Positions 41,401 through 50,421 of a stretch of 64,000 nt of DNA are shown here, piece by piece (the stretch's first letter is position 1; every line of letters begins with the position of its first letter). The DNA comes from UBA966 sp046350355 (GTDB lineage: Bacteria; Planctomycetota; Phycisphaerae; Phycisphaerales; SM1A02): positions 186,001-250,000 of the forward strand of contig JAXMAN010000003.1 in NCBI GenBank assembly GCA_046350355.1, written 5' to 3'. The notes beneath the pieces are model-generated. The model was not told the origin of the DNA and did no database searches. It worked only from the letters and a program-made list of their open reading frames with translations. The translations under genes were made by a program, and so were the position numbers.

Positions 41401-42556
41401 GATGAAGCTCGAGCGAGTTGTTCAGGTGCAGTGCGTCCGCTTTGCTGGCACGGTCGCGCTTGCGGAGCGACGCGATGAGATCGTCGCGGTCTTGAAGGCC
41501 ATCGAGGAGCTCGGTGGCGCCGCGGAGCCTCGAGACCTCGCGGGATACCTTCTTCCGGAGGGGTTTGAAGTCGCGGCTGAGCGTTTGCTCTTGATTGCCG
41601 AGTCAAGGGGTCTTGTCGCACAAGACTCAGGCCGGTTTCGCCTGACCAGCGAAGGTCGTGAGGCACGCGATCGCGCGCAAGTGATGGTCGCCCGTGATGG
41701 AACCTGGCATGCGTGGATTGCCAGCGATCCGCTGCTGAGGTTCCCGCTCATTCACGTCGATTTCGCCAAACCGGGCAGTGCCTTTGATGAGCGTCGAGGG
41801 CCACAGTCTCTCGGCGCTGGTGGTCAGGGGGCCCCGCGTCCGACCGGGAGCATGCCAGTCCTTCGCGACCTCGTACGCGTCAGCGGGGCGCTGCTGCTCA
41901 AGGAGGGCAAGCGGGCGATGATCGAGGACGTCGGCGCGGAGTGTCAGTTGATGCCCTGCAGGGACGCGCTCAAGCTTCGATGGAGACTTCAGTCCTCGGG
42001 CGCACGGTCGCTGCAGGCGGTCGGCAAACTGGCGTTGGAGAATGAGTCATCCGACCAATCCAGCATTGACGCGGCACTGGAGCCGCCGGAGGCGGACTTC
42101 GGTGAGGTGTTTGAACAGCTGCGAAGCGAGGCGCGGATTCAGGGAACGTGGGATCGAAAGTCCTCCGTGCTTCGATGCGCCTTTGATCCAAAGCTTGAGC
42201 CGGGCGCAGTTCAATCCATGCGCCGGACCGTGCGTGCCGCACAGCTCAATCTCAACCATAAGCGCCTTGGGTCCTTCGACGATGTGGCGGTGCATGAGGT
42301 CCCGATGGCGGCTGCGGATTCGCAGTCGGCTCAGGAGTGGGTCCGCCATCGGCTCCTCGGCAGCATTCAGGATCATCAGACCGAGCGCCGCTTTCAGCGG
42401 CTTCTCGCGGAGGCGCGCAGGCCCTTCGCGGAGTTTCAGTTCGCGATCCCGGATCGGCACAGCCTGCTTCACGAAACGGGGGGGCGCCGCCTCCGCGATG
42501 CCAGGAGATCGAAGCGGGTATGGCACCTGCAGGCGCCGCTCGATTGGAAACTCTGA
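41390..42556 (+). CDS. Unknown protein with N-terminal winged-helix-like region
   Basis: This 388-residue protein is not recognised. Residues about 25-95 look like a winged helix ('VLKAIEELGGAAEPRDLAGY', 'RLLLIAESRGLVAQDSGRFR LTSEGREARD'), ending in the beta-wing 'GRFRLTSEG'. The rest is mixed alpha/beta without obvious catalytic motifs and ends in basic 'RRSKRVWHL'. It sits between the helicase (11-base overlap) and the PLD nuclease (18-base gap) and is under the same sigma-54 promoter, so it probably belongs to the same effector complex, perhaps recognising nucleic acid. There is no signal peptide or membrane helix. Confidence 0.6.
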   Translation: MELEMKLERVVQVQCVRFAGTVALAERRDEIVAVLKAIEELGGAAEPRDLAGYLLPEGFEVAAERLLLIAESRGLVAQDSGRFRLTSEGREARDRAQVMVARDGTWHAWIASDPLLRFPLIHVDFAKPGSAFDERRGPQSLGAGGQGAPRPTGSMPVLRDLVRVSGALLLKEGKRAMIEDVGAECQLMPCRDALKLRWRLQSSGARSLQAVGKLALENESSDQSSIDAALEPPEADFGEVFEQLRSEARIQGTWDRKSSVLRCAFDPKLEPGAVQSMRRTVRAAQLNLNHKRLGSFDDVAVHEVPMAAADSQSAQEWVRHRLLGSIQDHQTERRFQRLLAEARRPFAEFQFAIPDRHSLLHETGGRRLRDARRSKRVWHLQAPLDWKL

Positions 42557-42574
42557 CCCACGAAGAAGCCCAGG

Positions 42575-44098
42575 ATGCAAAGGACAGTGAAGAAGGAACT
42601 GGATCTCCGAAGCGTGCCGCTTCCGCCGCTATGGTGTGTCGCAGGCGGGCAAGAGCACCAGCGAAGGGAGCGCCCGACCCCCGCCCTGCTGTGGCAGACG
42701 GGCAAGACGCGCGTCGCTGCGGCGCGCGCGTTGGGGATCATCGGCCGAGCCAGGGAAGTTGTGGTCGTGTGCAGCTTCCTGCTCTCGGACAGCATGGTGA
42801 TCGAAGCGCTCGAAGCGGCCGCAAGGCGCGGCGTCCGGGTCTATGTGATGCTTGCGGCGGAGACGCGGCTGCTTTCAGAGCCGCCGGACAACGATGTGTC
42901 GGACAAGGGCGTCTGGCAGCGTCAAGTGATCGCTGACTTCCGCAGCTTGCTTCGTCGTCTCGGCGGATTGACGATGATCCGGGCGAGCGATCAGTTTCAC
43001 GCAAAGGTCGTCATCGCGGATCCGAGCACCCATCCCGTTGGCCTGCTCTTCACTGCCAACTTGACTGAGGACGCCCTGAGTCGAAATCAGGAGCTCGCGG
43101 TGGAACTCAGCGCGTCGCAGGTGCGCGCCACCTGGGAGTTGCTGCGGTGGGCATTCTGGGAGGCGGCGACCCATGAGGTCCTCGACGGCGCGCAGGATGG
43201 CCTTGGATCGATCCGCGCCCTCGGAGAGTTGGAGCTGCTCGCCCCGGACGATCGGATGCTCTGCACGGCGGAGCGCCTGCAGGTCATCCGCGACGCGATG
43301 CTTGGTTCAATTCAAGCCGAGAAGGTCGAGTTGATCGTGGCGAGCTTTGGATGGTCCGCGGAACACGAGGTTGTTCAGGCGTTGGCCGATCGCGCGAAAG
43401 CGGGTGTCCGTGTGACGGTCTTCTCCCGTCCTCGGGCGGCGTCGATGCCCGCGCTCGTGCTGCTGGCTGAGTCCGGCGCGCGCGTGCTTGGATTCAAGCA
43501 CCTCCACGCAAAGGCACTCTGGACGGCGTCCGGAGATGCCATCGTCACCAGCGCGAATCTTGAGCCGCACGGACTCGACTCGGGATTCGAACTGGGCATC
43601 CTGCTCGCAGAGCCCGAGCGTGCCGCACTGAGGAGGGTCTTCGGCGAATGGCAGGAGGCGGCTGAGTCTGAGCTGCATGTGGGCAAGGAGCTTGGATCGC
43701 TCCGGGGTAAAGTGCTGTTGTGGAGCGGCGGGAAGCTTGAGGAGCAAGAGATCGTCGAACATGCGTCCGTCAACCTTCCGCGGCGAGAGCTGCCGTCGGC
43801 CGAACTGCTGCTGACGGAGGAAGCTGGATCTCCCCGGTCGGAGCTGCCGCTCGCGCATCGGATCGAAGTGACCGAGCAACTTGTGGCGCCGACATCGCCA
43901 GCGGGGGCACGAGACATCTCGGCGGAGCTGGCGGTGTTGACCGGAGGGGCGACGGGTTCTTCAGGGGACCTGCGCCTCCTTTCAAAGAACGGAAGGCGCC
44001 TGTTGGTCATTCGCGACGCGGATCAGTTGCCGCTCGCGACGAAGCTCCGCCCGCAGGTCAATGCTGACGCGATCGTGTTTGAGAGGTCCACGCCATGA
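42575..44098 (+). CDS. Phospholipase D-like (HKD) nuclease
   Basis: The 507-residue protein has two PLD repeats. The first is a full HKD motif, 'FHAKVVIAD' (H142, K144, D149), followed by 'FTANLTEDAL'. The second is 'HLHAKALWTASGD' (H311, K313) followed by 'VTSANLEPHGL'; its aspartate is displaced by three residues, so the motif is a variant. PLD-fold nucleases in defence systems (DISARM DrmC and others) cleave nucleic acid without metal. The C-terminal 130 residues are of unknown fold. It lies between the winged-helix protein and the CARF activator, whose ATG overlaps its stop. It is not an adjacent part of the DISARM-like module at 1-9.7 kb. Confidence 0.82.
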   Translation: MQRTVKKELDLRSVPLPPLWCVAGGQEHQRRERPTPALLWQTGKTRVAAARALGIIGRAREVVVVCSFLLSDSMVIEALEAAARRGVRVYVMLAAETRLLSEPPDNDVSDKGVWQRQVIADFRSLLRRLGGLTMIRASDQFHAKVVIADPSTHPVGLLFTANLTEDALSRNQELAVELSASQVRATWELLRWAFWEAATHEVLDGAQDGLGSIRALGELELLAPDDRMLCTAERLQVIRDAMLGSIQAEKVELIVASFGWSAEHEVVQALADRAKAGVRVTVFSRPRAASMPALVLLAESGARVLGFKHLHAKALWTASGDAIVTSANLEPHGLDSGFELGILLAEPERAALRRVFGEWQEAAESELHVGKELGSLRGKVLLWSGGKLEEQEIVEHASVNLPRRELPSAELLLTEEAGSPRSELPLAHRIEVTEQLVAPTSPAGARDISAELAVLTGGATGSSGDLRLLSKNGRRLLVIRDADQLPLATKLRPQVNADAIVFERSTP

Positions 44099-45513
44099 AG
44101 CAGCATCCCGCAACGCTGTTGACCTGGCACTCCGTCGGCCGCGGCGAAGTCGTGTTGCGATCGGCGGTCGAGCTCCTCGGAGAGGAGGGGATCGAGATTC
44201 GCCGTGTGCTCTACCTCGTGCAACGGCAGTTCGCGGAGCAGGTGAGGGTCGCGCTGCGTGGCATCGCGGTCGAGCTGATCGAGGTTGATCTGGCTGACCC
44301 GACCGATCATGCGGCGATCTATGATGCGCTGCGTGCGCAGGTGCTCCCGAAGTTGCATTCGGCAGAGTGCCTCCATGTCAATGTGTCGCCCGGGACGCCG
44401 GCGATGCACGCGGTTTGGCTGGTCCTGCACGCCGGAGGCGCCTTCCCGATCGGGACTCGATTGTGGTCGTCCCAGGTTGGTCCAGGTAACGCGGATCCGC
44501 GCATCAATCCGGTTCGTTTCGAGGTCCGCACCTATCTCGCCGAGGTGCGCCGAGCGCAGGAGAAGCGGCCGGAGCTCGCGTACTACGAACTGGAGGCCCG
44601 GTCGCCGCAGCGTCGCGAGGCATTCGACGTGCTCTGCCGATACGCGCGGCTCAATCACGCGCCCTTGCTGGTCCTTGGCGAGCGTGGGACGGGCAAGTCT
44701 CGTCTTGTCGAGACGCTTGTTGGAAAGGCCAGGGGCAAGGGCATCGTCAGCCTTGCGTGCGGCGGCATCGATCCTGCACTTGCCGAAAGCATGCTCTTTG
44801 GCCATGTTCGCGGCGCATTCACCGGGGCGGTGAGCGATCGACCGGGCGCAATCGCGAGCGCGAAGGGCAAGCTTCTCTTTCTTGACGAGGTTCAGGACCT
44901 CCCACGAACGGTCCAGCGCAAGCTGGTGCGGGTCCTGCAGGATCAGCGGTACACGCCTGTGGGAAGCGACAAGGAGCTCCGCGCCGACTTTGAACTGGTG
45001 TGCGCATCGAACCGACCGCTTTCCGCGCTCCAGGAACTGATCGATCCAGACCTCTTCGACCGGCTGGCGCATCTGGTGGTGACGATCCCACCACTGCGGG
45101 AGTGCCGTGCCGATCTCGAGAGCGACTGGCGCGGAGTGTGGCGCGAACGCTGTGTGGACGCCGCTCGGAGCGGCGAGGCGCCATGGAACAAGGCGATCGA
45201 GCAGGCGCTTGCGAGCGACGCGCTTCCCGGCAACTTCCGCGACCTGCAGCGTCTGGCGCTGCTCTGTATGGCTTGGGAGTATCCCAGCGGGGGCGCAGTC
45301 GCGCTGGATACCGCCATTGGGCAGTGGCGGGCCTCGCGAGCCGCCCCGGAGGCGGTCTGCCCACCCGATTTCTTCGAGGGAACTCGCGACGAGCGCACGC
45401 GGTGCTTCCAGCGAGCGCTGGCGCTCTGGGCGAAGGCGCGGTTCTCCACCTGGACGCGCGCTGCGGCGGAATTGGGCTGCGACGAGCGGACGCTGCGAGG
45501 GGATGCGAGGTAG
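44095..45513 (+). CDS. CARF-domain sigma-54 activator (RtcR-like bEBP)
   Basis: The 472-residue protein has three parts. Residues 1-165 form a Rossmann-like CARF domain; 'CLHVNVSPGTPAMHAVWLVL' matches the ligand-binding 'N-x-T/S-x-GT' loop and helix of CARF proteins. Residues 170-390 are a sigma-54-type AAA+ domain with Walker A 'GERGTGKS' (195-202), the sigma-54-contacting loop 'GAFTGA' (240-245) and Walker B 'LLFLDEVQD' (D264, E265). The C-terminus is a Fis-like helix-turn-helix ('AAAELGCDERTLR'). This layout is that of RtcR, which switches on RNA repair genes when its CARF domain binds a nucleotide ligand. Its ATG overlaps the PLD stop, so it is part of the operon it probably activates (positive feedback), and it likely also drives the viperin promoter. 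Confidence 0.9.
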   Translation: MKQHPATLLTWHSVGRGEVVLRSAVELLGEEGIEIRRVLYLVQRQFAEQVRVALRGIAVELIEVDLADPTDHAAIYDALRAQVLPKLHSAECLHVNVSPGTPAMHAVWLVLHAGGAFPIGTRLWSSQVGPGNADPRINPVRFEVRTYLAEVRRAQEKRPELAYYELEARSPQRREAFDVLCRYARLNHAPLLVLGERGTGKSRLVETLVGKARGKGIVSLACGGIDPALAESMLFGHVRGAFTGAVSDRPGAIASAKGKLLFLDEVQDLPRTVQRKLVRVLQDQRYTPVGSDKELRADFELVCASNRPLSALQELIDPDLFDRLAHLVVTIPPLRECRADLESDWRGVWRERCVDAARSGEAPWNKAIEQALASDALPGNFRDLQRLALLCMAWEYPSGGAVALDTAIGQWRASRAAPEAVCPPDFFEGTRDERTRCFQRALALWAKARFSTWTRAAAELGCDERTLRGDAR

Positions 45514-45940
45514 TCCCCCGTGACGGGCGGTGGACGCTCGGCGCTTTCGCTCTGCCTGCCGATCTGGCTCGTTTGCGAGCTTTACCAGCTAGCCGGATAC
45601 CAAGAGCCGGCTGGGTACGGACTCAGGGGGAAGGTCAAGGTGGTTCGGCCGAAGTCGTCCGGCCACTCCCAATAGTGCCGGAGGTTGTGATCCCAACGAT
45701 TCGGCCGCGACGATCACTGACACGCAACCGGGCGCCGGGGGGGGGCGCATCGGGCATGTGCGGCTGCAGGCCCTCAGGCGGCCTCCCAGCACCGATGCCC
45801 GGCGATGCAGATTTTTCTTTGCCCGTGCCGTCGAAGTAGGTACTGTGGTCGCGACTGAGAGCCATCGGGGTAGCTGATGTGGTGTCCGGTAGCGAGCCAA
45901 TCGTGCGTTGCTCTCAGTTTCGTGCTCGTTGCCGGCAAGC
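45514..45940. other. Intergenic region after the CARF activator gene
   Basis: These 427 bases contain several 'TTCGGCCG' stretches and a G-run near 45735 but no convincing gene. A promoter for the small gene at 45956 should lie in its right part; none matches consensus well. Confidence 0.35.
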
Positions 45941-45955
45941 AAAGGAGGTGTCAAG

Positions 45956-46147
45956 ATGGGTGGCGATTCAGATCGGCGACGCTTGGAGGCCGAGCGTGCC
46001 AACAAGGAGGCGCTTGCGAGGGAGCTGGAGAAGTCTGACGATCCGTCGGCCAGAAGAGAAGCGGAAAGACAGAGTCAAGAGGCTCGGGGAATCTCTCATG
46101 AGCTCAGCGCTCGCGAGGGGAACGACCCGGGCCGGAACCGTAGCTAG
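45956..46147 (+). CDS. Small charged helical protein (63 residues) with perfect Shine-Dalgarno
   Basis: 'AAAGGAGGTG' (45941-45950) lies 5 bases before ATG 45956, the best ribosome binding site in the window. The product is hydrophilic and helical, with runs of Arg, Glu and Ala ('RRLEAERANKEALAREL', 'ARREAERQSQEARG'). No family is recognised. It stands alone between the CARF operon and the FtsK cluster. It could be a small regulator, an anti-toxin-like protein or a phage-responsive peptide; none of this can be told from the sequence. Confidence 0.65.
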   Translation: MGGDSDRRRLEAERANKEALARELEKSDDPSARREAERQSQEARGISHELSAREGNDPGRNRS

Positions 46148-46582
46148 CCGCTCCGGGCGGATTCATGCGATCGGTAGGCAGCTACGGCGGTCCGGGGACC
46201 CGGAGTAGGTGTCCGCGGGTCTGGAATTTGCCCTTTGGATCGCGCGAGCCTTGCTCTTGCACCTTTCTCCTCAGCCCACTCGGCTGCGAACTGTCTCGGA
46301 CAGAGCGCTCTCCAGCAGAGATGGGGGTCCGTGTGAAGAAGATGCGCCTTCCAGAAGGGCAGCTCGCTTATGCCCTGGATTCAGAGTCAGGAGGACGACC
46401 ACGGCACTCCATCGCCGGCAGCGCGAGCCCGCCAAGTACGACTCGGCTCAGGAGCCGCGTCGGGAGCAGGCGTTATCCTCTTGCGAAGGGAGCGCGGGGA
46501 GCTCGGCGCGCTGGCGACGCATTGTCCTCGTCCGCTGAGGAGTAGACTTCCAGTTAGTCCATTGCACACTTTCTGGGCTCCC
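46148..46582. other. Intergenic region before the FtsK-like gene
   Basis: These 435 bases have open frames in several phases but no ribosome binding site or conserved motif. The frame of the FtsK-like gene is open upstream to 46370, yet codon use and content before 46583 do not look coding. No clear promoter was found. Confidence 0.35.
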
Positions 46583-49500
46583 ATGAATCTGCACGCCACT
46601 GAGTCGAACGAGTTCTTGGCCCCGGGAAGGTCTCGAGACCTTGTGCGATTCATCAAGTCGGAGGTTCATCAAAAGTGCCGTGATCGCGTGGCGTCCGCGG
46701 ACTCAGAGTTGGCTGCTTCTCTCCGAGATGCGGAGGAGGTCCTGACGCGGTCGCTGAGCCGCTCAGCCTCGGAACTCGAGAGCGATACGGCCCAGATCGA
46801 GAACCGTTGGTCCAGGTATTCATCGGCGCATTACACCAATGCCGAGGCCCGGAAGCGCGATGCGGCGGGAGCGATCGGTGTCAATGAGCACACGAAATCG
46901 GTGCTGGATGGACTGGTCGCTGGCGCCGAGGATCACTTGCGTGGACAGGGCGTGCACGTGGCACCCCGCGCCGCCGGCGTTGCTACTTCCGTTACATGGT
47001 CCGAGGTTGAGAAGACCATCGCCCTTGCAAAGAGCGACTACGAGCGTCTTCGGTCCATCACGTTGCCACCGATTTGGCCCAGGTCCGTCAATGGTCGCTG
47101 GGCGGTTGGTTTCGGCAGCGGGGTCTTGCTGCTGTTCTATCCGCCCTTGGCGCTCGTCTACCCGGCGGTCGTGCTGACGGTTCGATGGTTGCGAGCGGCC
47201 CGCCTTGAGGGGCTCAACGAGTCGGTTAACTCACACGTCGCGCTCGCGTGGACGGGAGTCAGATCCCATGCAGATCACGTGGCCGCCTCGACGCGGCGCG
47301 CCGAGGAAGAAGCAACCCAGCGATTCGAGTCGGCGCGTCGCGAGTACTTGGCCGAATTGGAGGCAGCGAGGCTCGCGGCGGCGGCGCGGGTTTCCGCTGC
47401 GCAAGCACGACACGCATCAGCCGTTGCATTCGCCAAACAGAAGCATGAGGCGGGGACTGGCGCCGCACGGTCCGAGCTGGCGAGATTGCTGGCTTCGGCT
47501 CGAAGGGAGATTGCGGACTTCACGGAGTCCGTAGGATTTGCGACTACCGCATGGGACGCCGAGGTGTGGCGTGGATGGAGTCCTGACCAGTCGCCGGGAT
47601 TCGCGGCGCAGATCGGATCGCTGGTCGTCAACGATGATGACCTCTCGAGGAGCCTTCCAGAGGTGCGTTCCGAGGTGGTCGTGCCTGCACTGATCCCGCT
47701 CGCAGAGGGTCAGGCACTAGTGCTGCGCGCGAGCGGCAGTGAAAAGGACCCGGCCGTGCGGGCAATGCAATCGGTGATGACCAGGCTCCTTGCTACAACT
47801 CCGGCAGGAAGGCTGCGATTCACATTCGTGGATCCTGTTGGCCTGGGACAGAACGTCGCGCCCTTCGTGTCGCTCGGCGACCACAGCGACACCTTCATCT
47901 CCGGCAAGCCTTGGACTGAACCGCATCACATCGACCGGCAATTGCAAGACCTGAGCGAGCACATTCAGACGGTGATTCAAAAGTACCTTCGTGACGATCA
48001 TGCCACGATTCATGAGTACAACCGCGCGGCGGGACGAATCGCTGAGGCCTTCAGGTTCCTAGTTGTCTTTGACTTTCCCACGAACTTCACTGAAGCATCA
48101 GCCCGGCGTCTCTTGAGCGTCATGCAGAAGGGGCCACGATGTGGCGTATACACGCTCATTCACTTCGATCCGTCGTTGCCTGCGCCGTACGGATTCGCCG
48201 TCGATGAGCTGCTGCGCTCATCGGCGGTCATTGCATGGGACCGAGGCGGCTCGGGGCCGCGTTGGATTGATGAGGTTTTTGGGGAATGCGGGTTGATCGC
48301 AGACACGTTGCCCGACAAGGGAGTCCTCAAGCTGATCACGGACCGTGCCGGGCGGACCTCCCGCGAAGCCATGAGGGTTGAGGTCCCATTTGAGGAGCTT
48401 CTGGGAATCGCGGGCTTGGAATCAGAGCACTGGAGGTTGAGTAGCCGTGACGGCCTTCGTGCGCCGCTGGGGCCGTCAGGCGCCCGAAAGGCACAGTTCC
48501 TTGAGTTTGGCGAGGGGGTGGCACACCATGCGCTTGTTGTGGGGCGAACCGGATCCGGCAAGACCAACCTCATGCATGTGCTGATTGTGTCGCTGGCACT
48601 TTCGTACTCACCGGACGAGTTGGAGATGTACCTGGTCGATTTCAAGGGCGGCGTGGGATTCAAGCCCTTCGCGCAGCACAGGCTGCCTCACGCAAAAGTG
48701 GTCGCCATCGAGAGCGATCGGGAGTTTGGCGTCAGTGTGCTCCATGGCCTGGAAGCGGAGATGAAGCGACGAGCGAGCGCATTCCGATCTGCTGGTGCTG
48801 GCGATTTTGCGGCCTTCCGCTCCAAGGTGGGGCCATTGCAGCGGATGCCTCGAATCCTGCTGCTGGTGGACGAGTTTCATGAGTTCTTCACGACGACCGA
48901 CCGCGTGGCTGACGCCGCGAAGGTGATGCTGGAGCGGCTTGTCAAGCAGGGGCGCGGCTTCGGCATACACGTCATGCTGGGATCTCAATCCTTGGCGTCG
49001 TCCGGACTGGCCGGCATCCGGTCCATGGTGGACCAGATGGCGGTGCGCGTGGCGCTACAGTGCAGCGTGACCGACGCGGAAGCCATCATGTCCCGCGACA
49101 ACCTAGCCGCCAAGTCGCTGACACGTCCAGGGGAGGCTATTTACAACAGCGCGGCGGGCGCGGTGGAAGCCAACAGCCCATTTCAGGTGGCGGCAATGAC
49201 CGAGGCGGCGCTGAATCGTTACCTCAATCAGGTGGCGACGCTCGCGTCCTCAAACGGTATGGCAAGTGTGCCGGTGGTGTTCGAGGGCAGCGAACCCGCG
49301 CGCATCGAGGAGTGTGCGCCGCTTCGCGCGTGCGGCGAGACGCAGCGCGCCTCGAAGTTCCCCACGGTCTGGTTGGGCGAGCCCATCGAACTGGAACCTT
49401 CGGTCGGGATCCGCATCCGAGCCCAGTCTGGGCGCAACTTGCTCATTGTCGCGCGGGAGGAACCTGAAGGCATGGGACTTCTTCTTGCATCATGGCTCAG

Positions 49501-50122
49501 TCTCATGTCACAGTTCCTTCCGGGCGACGCGCAGTTCGTGCTGTGCGACGGCACGGAGGTTGGGGAGCCGTCTCATCCGTTGGTGGAGGAGGTTTGCCGG
49601 GCGTTCTCCGCTTGGGAAACGGAACTCCTCGAGCGTCATATGATCGCAGACTCTCTCAAAGGGCTGAGTTCAGAGGTCGCGCGCAGGGCCGCACATGGGC
49701 GGGGGAGCTCGAAGTCGGTGTTCCTGCTGATCGCAGGCATGCAACGCTTCCAAGCGCTACGCACACAAGATGCCCTTGCCCGATTTGCCGAGGCCCCATC
49801 TCCCGGGCAGGATCTCAGCCGCGTGCTCCGCGAGGGCCCGGAGGTAGGCATTCACACCATCTCATGGTGCGACAGCTTTCAGGCCGCCCGCCGCGGGCTG
49901 GGCGATGGTCTCAGAGAGTTCGGCGCGAGGGTAGGATGCGCCATGCCGGCTGACGACTCGCGCGCGTTGCTGGACACTGCCAAGGCATCGGAGTTCACTC
50001 GGTCTCACCGGGCTATTTTGAGAGATGACCTGAGTCCGACTCAATTCACCGTGTTCCGCCCGTTCGGATTGCCTGAGTCTTCATGGATTCAGCACTTCGC
50101 GGAGCGACTTCGAAAGGGATAG
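46583..50122 (+). CDS. FtsK/SpoIIIE-type ATPase, EccC-like
   Basis: The 1179-residue protein begins with a helical region, two close membrane segments around residues 170-205 ('WAVGFGSGVLLLFYPPLALV' onward), then coiled coil. At least two FtsK-like domains follow. The first intact P-loop is 'VVGRTGSGKTNLMHVLI' (G654-K660) with 'YLVDFKGGVGFKPF' and the Walker B 'ILLLVDEFHEFF', typical of FtsK/SpoIIIE. The domains before ('FTFVDPVGLGQNVAPF') and after ('GRNLLIVAREEPEGMGL') keep the fold but lack P-loops. This tandem of one active and several degenerate domains is the pattern of EccC/YukB motors of type VII secretion. It is followed by three WXG100-sized helical proteins, which supports that view. 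ATG 46583 is the best start. Confidence 0.8.
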   Translation: MNLHATESNEFLAPGRSRDLVRFIKSEVHQKCRDRVASADSELAASLRDAEEVLTRSLSRSASELESDTAQIENRWSRYSSAHYTNAEARKRDAAGAIGVNEHTKSVLDGLVAGAEDHLRGQGVHVAPRAAGVATSVTWSEVEKTIALAKSDYERLRSITLPPIWPRSVNGRWAVGFGSGVLLLFYPPLALVYPAVVLTVRWLRAARLEGLNESVNSHVALAWTGVRSHADHVAASTRRAEEEATQRFESARREYLAELEAARLAAAARVSAAQARHASAVAFAKQKHEAGTGAARSELARLLASARREIADFTESVGFATTAWDAEVWRGWSPDQSPGFAAQIGSLVVNDDDLSRSLPEVRSEVVVPALIPLAEGQALVLRASGSEKDPAVRAMQSVMTRLLATTPAGRLRFTFVDPVGLGQNVAPFVSLGDHSDTFISGKPWTEPHHIDRQLQDLSEHIQTVIQKYLRDDHATIHEYNRAAGRIAEAFRFLVVFDFPTNFTEASARRLLSVMQKGPRCGVYTLIHFDPSLPAPYGFAVDELLRSSAVIAWDRGGSGPRWIDEVFGECGLIADTLPDKGVLKLITDRAGRTSREAMRVEVPFEELLGIAGLESEHWRLSSRDGLRAPLGPSGARKAQFLEFGEGVAHHALVVGRTGSGKTNLMHVLIVSLALSYSPDELEMYLVDFKGGVGFKPFAQHRLPHAKVVAIESDREFGVSVLHGLEAEMKRRASAFRSAGAGDFAAFRSKVGPLQRMPRILLLVDEFHEFFTTTDRVADAAKVMLERLVKQGRGFGIHVMLGSQSLASSGLAGIRSMVDQMAVRVALQCSVTDAEAIMSRDNLAAKSLTRPGEAIYNSAAGAVEANSPFQVAAMTEAALNRYLNQVATLASSNGMASVPVVFEGSEPARIEECAPLRACGETQRASKFPTVWLGEPIELEPSVGIRIRAQSGRNLLIVAREEPEGMGLLLASWLSLMSQFLPGDAQFVLCDGTEVGEPSHPLVEEVCRAFSAWETELLERHMIADSLKGLSSEVARRAAHGRGSSKSVFLLIAGMQRFQALRTQDALARFAEAPSPGQDLSRVLREGPEVGIHTISWCDSFQAARRGLGDGLREFGARVGCAMPADDSRALLDTAKASEFTRSHRAILRDDLSPTQFTVFRPFGLPESSWIQHFAERLRKG

Positions 50123-50124
50123 AA

Positions 50125-50412
50125 GTGATCGACGGAACAGTGCACAATGACGCCGAGGAGATTCGCCGGTTTGTGATTGAACTGCAGCGCTATCTCGATC
50201 GGGTCATGGACTTTGACCAGCGAATGACGCATGAACTTGGGCTGCTCGGGGACACCTTTCGCGACGATGGCTTCGACGAGCTCTGCCAGGCGTTTGCGTT
50301 ATCGCAGCGCAAGCTACGAGTCTTTGAGGCGTCGGTGCGCGACACCATTCCTGAGCTCTTGAAGGACGCTCAAGCGATCGACGACTACCGTCGGCAGCGG
50401 ATCGACCCCTAG
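50125..50412 (+). CDS. Small helical protein, WXG100-like size (component 1)
   Basis: This is a 95-residue, all-helical acidic protein starting at GTG 50125 just after the FtsK-like stop; 'AAAGGGA' lies 5 bases upstream. It contains 'FVIELQRYLDRVMDFDQRM' and 'FALSQRKLRVFEASV', the kind of two-helix hairpin seen in WXG100 and LXG proteins, but no WXG tripeptide. An in-frame ATG at 50083 would overlap the upstream gene. The assignment to secreted WXG100-like substrates rests on size, fold and neighbourhood. Confidence 0.6.
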   Translation: MIDGTVHNDAEEIRRFVIELQRYLDRVMDFDQRMTHELGLLGDTFRDDGFDELCQAFALSQRKLRVFEASVRDTIPELLKDAQAIDDYRRQRIDP

Positions 50413-50421
50413 GAGGCCGTG

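Noticed and set aside
42575..44098. PLD gene considered as drmC of the DISARM-like module
   Set aside because: It lies 33 kb from the module, in a different operon, and under a sigma-54 promoter with its own helicase and regulator.
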